Assembly (NCBI GenBank): GCA_021777755.1
Contig: JAJYDE010000031.1
Location: 1 to 47,672, forward strand
Direction of reading: 5' to 3'
DNA length: 47,672 nucleotides
Source: Deltaproteobacteria bacterium
Lineage (GTDB): Bacteria; Desulfobacterota; Syntrophobacteria; Syntrophobacterales; Syntrophobacteraceae
The notes under the pieces are model-generated. The model searched no databases and had not been told where the DNA came from. It saw nothing but the letters and a program-made list of their open reading frames with translations. Below are positions 1-7,748 of the stretch, in pieces. The position numbers and the translations under genes were made by a program. Position 1 is the stretch's first letter. The number at the start of each line of letters is the position of its first letter.

Positions 1-14
1 GGTTAGCTTGACGG

Positions 15-35
15 GACACTTTACAACAGAGTGTC
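15..35. repeat. Short inverted repeat at left edge
   Basis: GACACT (15-20) and AGTGTC (30-35) form a 6-bp perfect inverted repeat around a 9-base spacer. It lies beside resolvase debris, so it could be part of a mobile-element end or a recombinase site, or it may be chance. No function is assigned. Confidence 0.25.
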
Positions 36-177
36 TCATGTTGCCAGATGATTTCACTGATTTTTTTGCTCGATAGCAATTATCCCGCGAAAATCCCTAG
101 TACCATTTGATGACCATGTAGGTTGCGTGTCCGTCGCCAAATGTCCCTGCTTTCGTATCGACATGGACACTCAACCG

Positions 178-333
178 GCGCCCGTGCGGCAGCTAATCCG
201 GCGCGGGTCCGTTCGGCAATCAGCTCGCGCTCAAATTCGGCCAGCGCCGCAAAAATCCCGAAGCAAAGGCGTCCATTGGCAGTGGTGGTGTCAATCTGCG
301 CTCCTGCGCCGTTCAGCACCTTCAAGCCAATAT
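178..333 (-). pseudogene. Serine resolvase fragment (C-terminal part of catalytic domain)
   Basis: About 50 codons in one frame read as the conserved C-terminal stretch of a Tn3-type resolvase/invertase catalytic domain: IGLKVLNGAG, IDTTTANGR, FGIFAALAEFERELI, AERTRAGLAAARA. This is the part that includes the start of the long E helix. The N-terminal half with the catalytic serine is missing: a stop lies just upstream in frame. After the AARA residues the expected RGRKGGR linker and helix-turn-helix are replaced by unrelated sequence. It is therefore a remnant broken on both sides. The sequence differs clearly from the resolvase remnant at 6.6-7.08 kb, so it comes from a different element. 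Confidence 0.75.
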
Positions 334-340
334 TACGTTA

Positions 341-688
341 TCTGAGATCATCGACGCTATTTATGATTTGTGTTGTTTTTCCCCACGGGTTTTATGGTGC
401 TTTTTTGCCTCAGATTCAGGTACGTTGTCTCATGGCGGAAAAACGCTCGTTATTCTTGCGGGTGACTACCGAACTGGCTTGTGTCGATCGTGGCAAGTTT
501 GACGAATTTCGAAAGCAGGCTGACCGTTAAGCCTGACTCGCCATGAAACTTTTCGGTGATTTAGACATGGATACCCTCCCTCCCCCGGTTTTGCATGCTC
601 TCCAACTTCATCGCTTGGACGGGAGCGCGCGCAAGAGGCCTTCGCACTTCCGATTAAGGAATAATAGAGAATGAAACACCACGTTTTT
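341..688. other. Non-coding or decayed stretch, no gene recognised
   Basis: Reading frames here are short and overlap one another on both strands, and none resembles a family I recognise. The stretch lies between the resolvase fragment and the 3' end of the exporter operon and is probably mobile-element debris. It looks richer in A and T than the operon next to it, by eye. Confidence 0.4.
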
Positions 689-1849
689 TCACCACCTGGA
701 GGAGTATAGATCCGCCGGGTCCGAGGCGAGAGCCTTCCTTGCGGCAAGCACTCCCGATATCACGCACATTATGACCGCCAGAGCAAATATCGTCGCCGCC
801 CTCAAAAAACTATGGCGCATCAGTATTCCGGTGCCCCCCTCTATCACCCGGTAAAGCACGAAACTCAAAAGAAAACCGGGAATGAATCCGAGAACGGCCA
901 GAAGCACGGATTCCCTGATCACCGCCCCCAGAAGGAACCGGTCCGCGAACCCTATGGCCCGAAGGGTGGTGTACTGTGGAATATGATCGGTGACCTCGTT
1001 GTAGAGTATCTGATAGCAGATCATCACACCGATCACAAAGCCGACGATCATTCCCACGCCGAATACCGCGCCTATCGGAGCGCGTTTGATGGTGAACATC
1101 ACTTCATTGCGGCTAAGCTCCTCCGGGGTCAGAACCAGGACGTCCCGGGGCAATGCGTTCAAAATCCTTTTTCTCAATTGCTCAATATCGGTTCCCGGCT
1201 TGGCCTTTATGAACGCGTAAGAGATCTTTTCGGCTTCTTTCGCCGGCTTGCCTTCGAGCCATGTCCTCTCGGACATCAGGACCGCTCCATCGAAGAGAAA
1301 ATTGGGGCCCAGTTCGAAATATCCGGCTATCCACCTGTACTTCCCGTCGAGCTTTATTCTCTCGTGTAGCCGGATGGTCCCATAGATGTTCTTTCTCGAT
1401 TTTTTGTCAAAAAGCACCATGCCCGGAATCTTCAGAAGGTCGTTATATGATTTGGACCAGTCGATATTGAAAGGGCGTCTGTCGGGTGGGAATGCGAAGA
1501 CTTGAATGCCCCTGGTGACTCCCGTTTGCAGGTTTTTGAGATCGGCTCTTGTCATATAAACGGGAAAAGCATCCCGGACCCCTGGCACCGCGAGGGCCTG
1601 GTACATTCGGGCACGATCGAAATTCATAAGGTATTTTCCAAGATCGGTCCGCCTGAGGTCCATCATTACAAGGTCCGCGTTGTATTTGGCAAGCATTCGC
1701 GCCTGGGTTTCAGCGACCCCGTGAAAGAAGCCCTGCTCCATAAACATGACCAGCACGGCGAAAGAGACGGCGCCAAGGGAAATCGCCAGCCGCTTCTTTT
1801 TATGAATGAGCATTTTTGTCGCCAATAAAATTGCGCCTTGCCCCATCAT
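689..1849 (-). CDS. DevC-like ABC exporter permease (second of two)
   Basis: Membrane subunit of an ABC exporter of the DevC/FtsX-MacB group, 386 residues. A first membrane helix (about residues 18-36, ending in VLVMFMEQGFF) is followed by a large extracytoplasmic domain to about residue 255. Three helices lie near the C-terminus. The motif LVMFMEQGF corresponds to the LMFMQLGF of DevC proteins. I chose the ATG at 1849 because it sits 2 bases after the stop of the upstream permease and gives a length like its neighbour (376); a longer frame to 1918 would overlap that gene. It is the last gene of a five-gene translationally coupled operon. It differs enough from the preceding permease that the two probably form a heterodimer, whereas known DevC systems have a single permease. 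The substrate is unknown. Confidence 0.85.
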   Translation of the reverse strand: MMGQGAILLATKMLIHKKKRLAISLGAVSFAVLVMFMEQGFFHGVAETQARMLAKYNADLVMMDLRRTDLGKYLMNFDRARMYQALAVPGVRDAFPVYMTRADLKNLQTGVTRGIQVFAFPPDRRPFNIDWSKSYNDLLKIPGMVLFDKKSRKNIYGTIRLHERIKLDGKYRWIAGYFELGPNFLFDGAVLMSERTWLEGKPAKEAEKISYAFIKAKPGTDIEQLRKRILNALPRDVLVLTPEELSRNEVMFTIKRAPIGAVFGVGMIVGFVIGVMICYQILYNEVTDHIPQYTTLRAIGFADRFLLGAVIRESVLLAVLGFIPGFLLSFVLYRVIEGGTGILMRHSFLRAATIFALAVIMCVISGVLAARKALASDPADLYSSRW

Positions 1850-1851
1850 GG

Positions 1852-2979
1852 TCAGAAAAGCTCCACGGGATCGGCCCTGCGCACCTTCTGCAATACGAGG
1901 ACACTGGAGATGGCGCACATGGACAGGACATCGGCCAGGACGAGGAGGGCCAGATGGATGTTCATGGACACAGGGAGTCTTGAGACCGCGTAAATCAGCC
2001 TGAAAAGACCGATGGCTATGAAAAAGGAAGGAGCATAGCCCATGAGGGCGAAAAGGATAGCCTGGTTGAGGCCGACTCCGCAGATAAAAGACAGATCGAA
2101 GCCTATGGCCTTGAGTGTCGCATACTCGTTGATACGGTTGGATATTTCCACGGAAAGCACCTGGAAAAGAAAGATGACTCCCACGCAGAAAGCAACCGCA
2201 ACCCCGGTTTCAAACATGAACCCGACCGGTTTTTGGGATATGAAAAAATCCTGCTCCTTGCCTATGAGTTCGTCGCGCGTAAAGACCTGGAGACCATCGG
2301 GCAAGATCTTTTCGAGGGCCTTTTTCACCGCGCCCCGATCGGCGCCGGGCTTTAGCTTCAGAAGACCCACGCTGAGGTCTTGAGGCGGTTGACCGGTCAG
2401 GTGCAGAAAAGTCTCCCGGCTCATCACGGCAAAGGTGTCGGCGGCGAAAAACATGCCCATTTTGAAGTGACTTGCCACTTCGATCCAATGTCCGTTTATC
2501 TTGGCTCTTCTTCCAATGGCGATGTTACCCACGACAGGTTGTGAGAACCGGTCAAGCATTATCTTGTCGGGGATAAAGATCGTGTCAAACCCCCTCTTTA
2601 TATCGGGGTCGGCTATGAAATCGGGGGACCGGGCAAGACCGATAATGATAATCCGGCTCAGCAGGGTGTTGTCGGGGTCTTTCCAGGTGGCCTGGCTCAG
2701 CAGCAACCCCATGCCCTTTTCAACCCCCCGCGCGCACATTGCCTGCGCGAGGTGCACTCTGTCGAAGCTCTCCGAATCGCCCATGGTCTGATATTTGTTT
2801 GAAACGATCGCGAGATCGAAGTCGAGGTATTCGTAGAGCAAAGCGGCGCCCTTCCTTACCCCTTCGAGAAACCCGAGCTGCATAAACATGAGTAAAATGG
2901 CGAAAGTAAGGCCGCAGACCGAGGCAAGAGTCCGCGTCCTGTTTGCGAAGGTGTTTTTCAAGGCGAGTTCGAGCCTCAT
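1852..2979 (-). CDS. DevC-like ABC exporter permease (first of two)
   Basis: Permease of the DevC type, 376 residues. It has an N-terminal helix (about residues 17-35, with ILLMFMQLGFLEGV, close to the DevC consensus), a long periplasmic domain, and three C-terminal helices starting near residue 255. The ATG at 2979 overlaps the stop of the ATPase gene (ATGA). A frame reaching 3003 would add only a Gly-rich leader inside that gene, so I rejected it. It partners with the ATPase immediately upstream and with the second permease 2 bases downstream. The family exports lipids or small molecules together with a HlyD-type adaptor and TolC. What this system exports cannot be told from the sequence. 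Confidence 0.87.
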   Translation of the reverse strand: MRLELALKNTFANRTRTLASVCGLTFAILLMFMQLGFLEGVRKGAALLYEYLDFDLAIVSNKYQTMGDSESFDRVHLAQAMCARGVEKGMGLLLSQATWKDPDNTLLSRIIIIGLARSPDFIADPDIKRGFDTIFIPDKIMLDRFSQPVVGNIAIGRRAKINGHWIEVASHFKMGMFFAADTFAVMSRETFLHLTGQPPQDLSVGLLKLKPGADRGAVKKALEKILPDGLQVFTRDELIGKEQDFFISQKPVGFMFETGVAVAFCVGVIFLFQVLSVEISNRINEYATLKAIGFDLSFICGVGLNQAILFALMGYAPSFFIAIGLFRLIYAVSRLPVSMNIHLALLVLADVLSMCAISSVLVLQKVRRADPVELF

Positions 2980-3803
2980 TCCACCACCGCCTGGAGTAAG
3001 CAACGGTCCATATTCGGCATCGAGGAGATCTGCCCGTCCACCAAGTGAACAATCCTGTCGGCGACCTGGAGGACACGGTTATCGTGGGTTACGATCAGGA
3101 CCGCGCAGTTTTCGGCGTTGGCCATTTCCCTAAGGATTTCCACGATCAGTCCGCCGGAATCCTTATCAAGGGCGGCCGTAGGCTCGTCCGCAAGAATGAG
3201 TTTGGGGCGGTTTATCAGCGCCCTGGCGATCGCCACTCTTTGCCTTTGCCCAACGGAGAGTTTCCCCGGCTTGTATGAGCAACGTTCGGCAAGCCCCACC
3301 GCGGCCAGGATATCCACCACGGCCCCGTGAACTTCCCTGCCGCTCCAGTCGGCGAGCGTTGTGGCCAGCTTCACGTTTTCGTAGGCGGTAAGCGAATCGA
3401 ACAGGTTATGGGTCTGAAAAATAAACCCGATTTTTCTGCGAATCTTGACGGCTTCCGCCGCGCTCAATCCTTTTGTGGCTCTTCCGTACACCGTTATGGA
3501 GCCTTCCTGAAGAGAGCGCAGAGTCCCTATGAGCGTCAGCAGGGTCGTTTTCCCGGAACCCGAAGGCCCCGTCATGGTCACCACCTCGCCCGGATGGATG
3601 GTCAGGTGGTTGTCGAACAGGACCTGCCGGCGGTTTTCCCCCGCTCCGTAGCAATGGCTCACGGCCTTGACTTCCACCGCCGGAGTTTTTTCCCGCCCGG
3701 CCTGGAAGTCGCCCGCGCCGATCAAGGGGTGCTTCTCAGGATTGCCCGTGTCGCCCTTGGACCGATATTCATTTGCCGTCAAACGCTTAAAGATGTTTCT
3801 CAT
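2976..3803 (-). CDS. ABC exporter ATPase, DevA/LolD/MacB type
   Basis: Cytoplasmic ATP-hydrolysing subunit, 275 residues. Walker A GPSGSGKTT is at about 79-87, the Q-loop (IGFIFQ) near 130, the signature LSVGQ at 182-186 (Val in place of the usual Gly), Walker B LILADEP at 202-208, and the switch histidine in VTHDNR. The fold matches the LolD/MacB/DevA branch. It carries about 40 extra residues before the ABC domain, which is longer than usual. The start at 3803 overlaps the stop of the adaptor gene, and the end overlaps the first permease, so translation is coupled through the operon. Confidence 0.92.
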   Translation of the reverse strand: MRNIFKRLTANEYRSKGDTGNPEKHPLIGAGDFQAGREKTPAVEVKAVSHCYGAGENRRQVLFDNHLTIHPGEVVTMTGPSGSGKTTLLTLIGTLRSLQEGSITVYGRATKGLSAAEAVKIRRKIGFIFQTHNLFDSLTAYENVKLATTLADWSGREVHGAVVDILAAVGLAERCSYKPGKLSVGQRQRVAIARALINRPKLILADEPTAALDKDSGGLIVEILREMANAENCAVLIVTHDNRVLQVADRIVHLVDGQISSMPNMDRCLLQAVVE

Positions 3804-4798
3804 GGCGTGATCATTACGTTCACCTCCATGTTGATAAGGCTGGACACCTGCTTGGGATCATCTAGCCTGACCTTGACATGGGCTATCTTGGAAGTGTCGG
3901 TAATGATCCTGCCGATAGACTCCACCACACCCGCAATCGGGCTGGCGAGCGCATCGCCGGAAATTTGAGCTTTGTCGCCGACCTTTAGCCGTGGGATATC
4001 GCTCTCATAGATTTTGGCGTCGGCATACATTTGATCGAGCTTCGCCATTTTGACGCAGGTCCCCGCGTCTCCCGTACGCTCCCCTACCCTGCGGTCAACC
4101 TCTATGATGGTGCCGTCGATTGGCGCGACTATCATTGATTGGGCGAGCTTTGCCCTGGCGAGCTGCAACTGCTCCATGGCCCGTTTGGAACGAATTTCCT
4201 GGCCGAGCACGAGATTGTCCATCCGCTGGGCGGCAAGCTTAATCTCATAGTCGTAGTCGAGCTTCATGCGCTGAAGCTCGAGGGTGGCGATGTCCAGGAG
4301 GAGTTTCGTACATCTTGCCTGGTTATTCCTTCTGTCCGTCTCCTCGGCCGAAAGATCCTCTCCCCCGACCTTATCGAACCTTTTGCGCCGCCTTTCGGCA
4401 TAAGCGGCGTCCGACCTGGCCCTGGCCACCTTCAACTCCTGCAGTCCAATGGCTTTCGAGCCCGATTCCCTGCTGCTTTCCATTTTCAGCCCCTCGAACT
4501 TGATCTTTCCCGGACCAAGCTCGACGGCCTCCTTCATTGCAAGTTCGGCCAATTTCACTTCGTGCCGCGCGGAAACGTTACCCTGAAAAATCACCAGTGA
4601 AACGCCTTTTTTTACAAATTCTCCCTCCCGGACGTTGATTGCGGCAATAGTGGCACCGGGGGGACCGGAGAGACAAATAACGCCGCCTTCCGGCTGAATG
4701 CGTGCAACGCCGCCAACAGCTTTCCGAGCATGCGCGGGGGAAGCCCATGCCGATAGAGAAATAAAAATAAGCAAACACAAGGTTGTCTTACGCATCAC
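3800..4798 (-). CDS. HlyD/DevB-type membrane fusion protein
   Basis: Periplasmic adaptor linking the ABC permeases to the TolC channel, 332 residues. It starts with a signal peptide (hydrophobic LCLLIFISLSAW, cleavage probably after SPAHA near residue 24). A first biotinyl-lipoyl half (about 30-75, GVICLSGPPGATIAAINVRE) follows. A long helical hairpin spans about 78-215, rich in Lys, Glu, Arg and Ala. The second lipoyl half (SMIVAPIDGTIIEV) and a beta-barrel end complete it. The start codon overlaps the stop of the TolC-like gene. It lacks the N-terminal membrane anchor of HlyD, so it is probably exported and soluble or peripheral. Confidence 0.88.
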   Translation of the reverse strand: MMRKTTLCLLIFISLSAWASPAHARKAVGGVARIQPEGGVICLSGPPGATIAAINVREGEFVKKGVSLVIFQGNVSARHEVKLAELAMKEAVELGPGKIKFEGLKMESSRESGSKAIGLQELKVARARSDAAYAERRRKRFDKVGGEDLSAEETDRRNNQARCTKLLLDIATLELQRMKLDYDYEIKLAAQRMDNLVLGQEIRSKRAMEQLQLARAKLAQSMIVAPIDGTIIEVDRRVGERTGDAGTCVKMAKLDQMYADAKIYESDIPRLKVGDKAQISGDALASPIAGVVESIGRIITDTSKIAHVKVRLDDPKQVSSLINMEVNVMITP

Positions 4799-6414
4799 TG
4801 TGAGCCCCCGCCCGGCTTGTCGCCATTCTCCCCGTAAATAAACGGAGGCCTGGAGATCGCATCGGCATCGAACTTAAGCACGGCACCCCCCGTGGTCATA
4901 AGTGTCCCGCTTACGAGGCGCAGGTCCGCGAGGGCTATTGCGTACCTGCGTTGGGCCTCTATTTCGTCCAGCCTGCCCTGAAAATATCTATTCTCCATGG
5001 TGATGAGATCCGTGATGTTCCCCTGTATTTCCTTGACCAGCCGCACCTGGTCGTCCACCGCGCGCTCGTAGTTTTCAGCAAATCGGCCGGCCTGCTCATA
5101 TTCGGAGATGGAACTTTCGAAGGCGGTCAGCGCCACAGTGACGTCGGAGGCCACCCGGCTGTTCAACTGTACCGATCGGAGCCTTGCTCCACTGCTAAGA
5201 GCTTGTCTGCGATGAAGTTCGCCGCGGGCGAAATTGTTTTCAAGGGGTATTTCCAGGTTCAACTGGACGTAGAAATTGGGACCAGTGTAATCCTGGCCGT
5301 AAGCGCTAAAAAACCGGTCGGCTGAACTGGATTCTTGCAAGCTTGTGAAGGAAACCCTCGATTGGAGGTCAAGTCTTGGCAAGAGACCGTTTTCAGCTTT
5401 CCTGAGCAGGGCTTCCTGTGTATGGGTGTTCTGCCTGGCAGAAAGAAGATCGCCCCTTCTCTTCAAGGCCTCCTCCGCGAGCTTTGACTTGAGAGACTCG
5501 ATTCGAGGACCGCTCCAGTCTAAAACGGTCGGGAAATGTCCCCGCGGCAAAGGAGCGTCTTTGAGTCCTTCGGGCGTCAGCCCCATGCGGAAGCCAAGCT
5601 CTTGCTCGGCCTGGGAAAGGTGCCCCCGGGCTTTGACCAGCTCCATCTTCCTTTCGGCCAGGGCCCCCTCAACTTGGTGAAGAACGGACGGCCTCATCTG
5701 GCCGCCGCGCACCAGTCGTTCGATGACCCCGGCAATGTCCTCGGCGGTCTTTTTCATTTCACCGGCGGTTTGGTAATCTTTAAGGGCTGCAAGGCAATCC
5801 CAGTAGGCGGCGATGGTCTGGTAGACCCGCAGGGAGACGTTGTATGCGTAAAGGGCCGAAGCCGCCTTGAGGTTGCTCCGCGCCGCCAGTTCATCGGCTC
5901 CCGCGACGCTGCTCCCAAACCCGCGGAGCAGAGGAACGCTAATCTTTACGCCAGGAACGGGGCGGTTGGCTGGAGAGCCCCCCACGAGGTTATCCCAGAC
6001 GTCGGTTCCCGCCAACTCGGGAGTTATGGTGACCCCGGAACGTAGCTCCCTGCTTATGCCTATTTCATAGAGGCTGCCTTCCCAGTTTAGAATATCGGGC
6101 ACGTTGGCGCGGGCTCCCTGGATCTTAAAAAGAAAGAGTTTCTCTGCCGGCGACAGTTCGTCTGACTCCTTCTCCCATATATCCTTGCTCTCGATGGTCC
6201 AGTCGAACCGTCCGGACGCCTCTTGGGCCTGCCCTCCGCTTTCTTCGAGCTTCTCTTTTTCTATTTTCACCCCCGGGTTGTGTCTCAGGGTAAAGTCGAC
6301 CGCATCCTTTATTGAGACGGTGAGAGCTGCTCCGCTGCTCCAGCACCCAAGGGAAACAAACAAAACACAGAGCAACCCCGACAGGGACCGACACAATCGT
6401 GGAAAAACCTTCAT
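4795..6414 (-). CDS. TolC-like outer membrane efflux protein
   Basis: Outer-membrane channel of the OEP/TolC family, 539 residues including a signal peptide (LSGLLCVLFVSLGCWSSGAA). The two internal repeats of TolC are visible. The first runs from about residue 33 (VSIKDAVDFTLRHNPGVKIEKEK), the second from about 300, each with long Ala/Glu/Leu helices. The repeats are joined by beta segments such as VQLNLEIPLENNFARGELHRR. It is longer than typical TolC (about 450-490), mainly through an extended first half. It is the first gene of the exporter operon. Only a weak ribosome site (GGGG) is seen before the ATG at 6414. Confidence 0.88.
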   Translation of the reverse strand: MKVFPRLCRSLSGLLCVLFVSLGCWSSGAALTVSIKDAVDFTLRHNPGVKIEKEKLEESGGQAQEASGRFDWTIESKDIWEKESDELSPAEKLFLFKIQGARANVPDILNWEGSLYEIGISRELRSGVTITPELAGTDVWDNLVGGSPANRPVPGVKISVPLLRGFGSSVAGADELAARSNLKAASALYAYNVSLRVYQTIAAYWDCLAALKDYQTAGEMKKTAEDIAGVIERLVRGGQMRPSVLHQVEGALAERKMELVKARGHLSQAEQELGFRMGLTPEGLKDAPLPRGHFPTVLDWSGPRIESLKSKLAEEALKRRGDLLSARQNTHTQEALLRKAENGLLPRLDLQSRVSFTSLQESSSADRFFSAYGQDYTGPNFYVQLNLEIPLENNFARGELHRRQALSSGARLRSVQLNSRVASDVTVALTAFESSISEYEQAGRFAENYERAVDDQVRLVKEIQGNITDLITMENRYFQGRLDEIEAQRRYAIALADLRLVSGTLMTTGGAVLKFDADAISRPPFIYGENGDKPGGGSQ

Positions 6415-6449
6415 ATCAATGCCCCGAAACCCTTGCGAAAGCTATAAAC

Positions 6450-6470
6450 GGCCGGTTCTTCGAACGGGCC
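6450..6470 (-). promoter_or_regulatory. Strong hairpin in the leader of the first exporter operon
   Basis: A 9-bp stem with a single mismatch and a 3-base loop (6450-6458 with 6462-6470) lies about 36-56 bases upstream of the TolC-like start. No run of T follows on the minus strand, so it is not a standard terminator. It may act as an RNA structure in the 5' leader, or it may be the end of the upstream element. Confidence 0.3.
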
Positions 6471-6599
6471 TGTAGGAAAAACCAGCCGGATTCTTTCCTC
6501 GATCCTGTCGGCTACCCCTTCCAGCTGTATTGACGACTCATACGCCCGGAGAGCTTAAAGGCCCTCTCAGGCTATTATTGCCCAACCCCTCGAAAAGGT

Positions 6600-7080
6600 A
6601 AAATCAGCTTCAGGTCTTCCCCCGGTTCCGTCCCGAGCTTTAGCCAACGAACGGCCCGTTGCAGTTCGCTCCGCGCGCAACTCACGCTCCATTTGGTGAA
6701 TGGCCCTCATCATCGCTAGAAAACAACGTCCGGTAGCGGTCGAGGTATCGATATTTTAACGTAATGAGCCGAGGTTGATTCTACGTTGCGCCAGCAGTTT
6801 GGTTATGTCAAGCAGATTCAAAAAGGAGCGAGTCATACGACTGAGTTCGGTTACCACCAGCGTATCGCCTGATCGGGCAGTTTCCAGCACTTCATTCCTT
6901 GCCGGCCGAGCCATCCGCGAGCCAATCATTTTTTTGGGAAAATATTTTGCCACAGTCGGCGTGCCGCAATGCATCGAGCTCAGAATCGAGGTTTTGGCCG
7001 ACACTACCGACACGGGCATAACCGATCCTGTGTGGTGTAGTGCTGGAGCGATTGTTTCCATACAGTAAAAAATTAGACAT
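6600..7080 (-). pseudogene. tnpR: Tn3-type serine resolvase, broken (frameshift and nonsense)
   Basis: Three pieces together cover most of a resolvase catalytic domain. The N-terminus from 7080 contains [21 protein letters not shown], with Ser/Gly at the position of the catalytic motif YARVS. A second piece, in another frame, contains RSGDTLVVTELSRMTRSFLNLLD. A third piece, in the same frame as the second but after an in-frame TAA (6756-6758), contains NIDTSTATGRCFLAMMRAIH and ELRAERTATGRSLAKAR. The frame switch coincides with a run of seven A on the minus strand (6929-6935). The catalytic Ser appears changed to Gly (YARVG instead of YARVS). The DNA-binding domain after GGRPEADF is lost. It cannot make an active recombinase. 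Confidence 0.85.
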
Positions 7081-7315
7081 GTTGCTCTTATCGCGGGTAT
7101 ACGAGCAAAAGCTTGCAGTCGGCGACAAGGAGGCCATAAAAATCCTCAAGCACATTTCGCCGGTCGCTTGGCGCAATTTCAATTTGACCGGCAACTTTGA
7201 CTTCACGACCTGCGCTACGCCAGTCAACATCGAGGCTCTGGCTTTGCGCTATGAAAGCCCGGATTTCTGCCGCCGGTCCATGCAGAAAGAAGATGAGGTC
7301 GGCCCGGAACAGTAG
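7070..7315 (+). pseudogene. tnpA: C-terminal tail of a Tn3-family transposase
   Basis: The frame carries the closing motif of Tn3-type TnpA proteins: [19 protein letters not shown], then FDF, then PVNIEALA, matching the usual SPxxWxHINLxGxYxF and DLDAL ending. Only about 65 family-like residues remain. The large DDE catalytic part is absent. The residues upstream of 7070 in the open frame come from the opposite strand of the resolvase gene. The tail is fused almost directly to the start of the broken resolvase, so the transposon core has been deleted. Confidence 0.6.
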
Positions 7316-7748
7316 AGAAAGCTAATTTTACCTTTTAGACGCAGCAATAATGATAGCCGGAATTGAAGAATTTCCCGCCAAGCAAGAGGAGCAACCGTTT
7401 GTCGCCAAGAAAATGGATGCAACCCTGTTGCCGTCCTGGAAGCTGTAATTCAAGCCCACCAGCCCCAACCCCACCGGCAATTTCCCCATGGCCTCAAGGG
7501 CGTTTTTGAGAAAATCGGGAGGGGAACGCAATCGTCGGCAATAAACATGACGACGCCCACGCGGCTGCTCTCGACCAATCTTTTGAGCATTCTTGAAATC
7601 CAGACCCTTTTTTCATCCTCTTCCGCTATGATTTCGTGGTCGGCGGCATATCGATACCCGCATTTTTGCCAGCGGCTTCCACGCGGACGCGCGGCCCCTT
7701 TTCCCGCGACCAGGGGATGTCAATGCTTGCTCGAGGCATGTCGAGGCC
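7316..7748 (-). pseudogene. Decayed gene, possibly glycosyltransferase-like
   Basis: No open frame spans this stretch. Pieces in different minus-strand frames read in a plausible order: AAGKNAGIDM (near 7660), then RMLKRLVESSRVGVVMFIAD (near 7560), then PDFLKNALEAMGKLPVGLGL (near 7500). The last open piece ends at 7328. The pattern hydrophobic-IADD-xVPLPDFL resembles the acidic motif of family-2 glycosyltransferases, but this is a weak match. It needs at least two frameshifts to join. Its 5' side abuts the 3' end of the radical-SAM gene, so it may once have been the next gene of that operon. Confidence 0.3.

Noticed and set aside
123-530. Plus-strand frame of 135 codons at the left edge
   Set aside because: It overlaps the resolvase fragment on the other strand, and its remaining part resembles no family.
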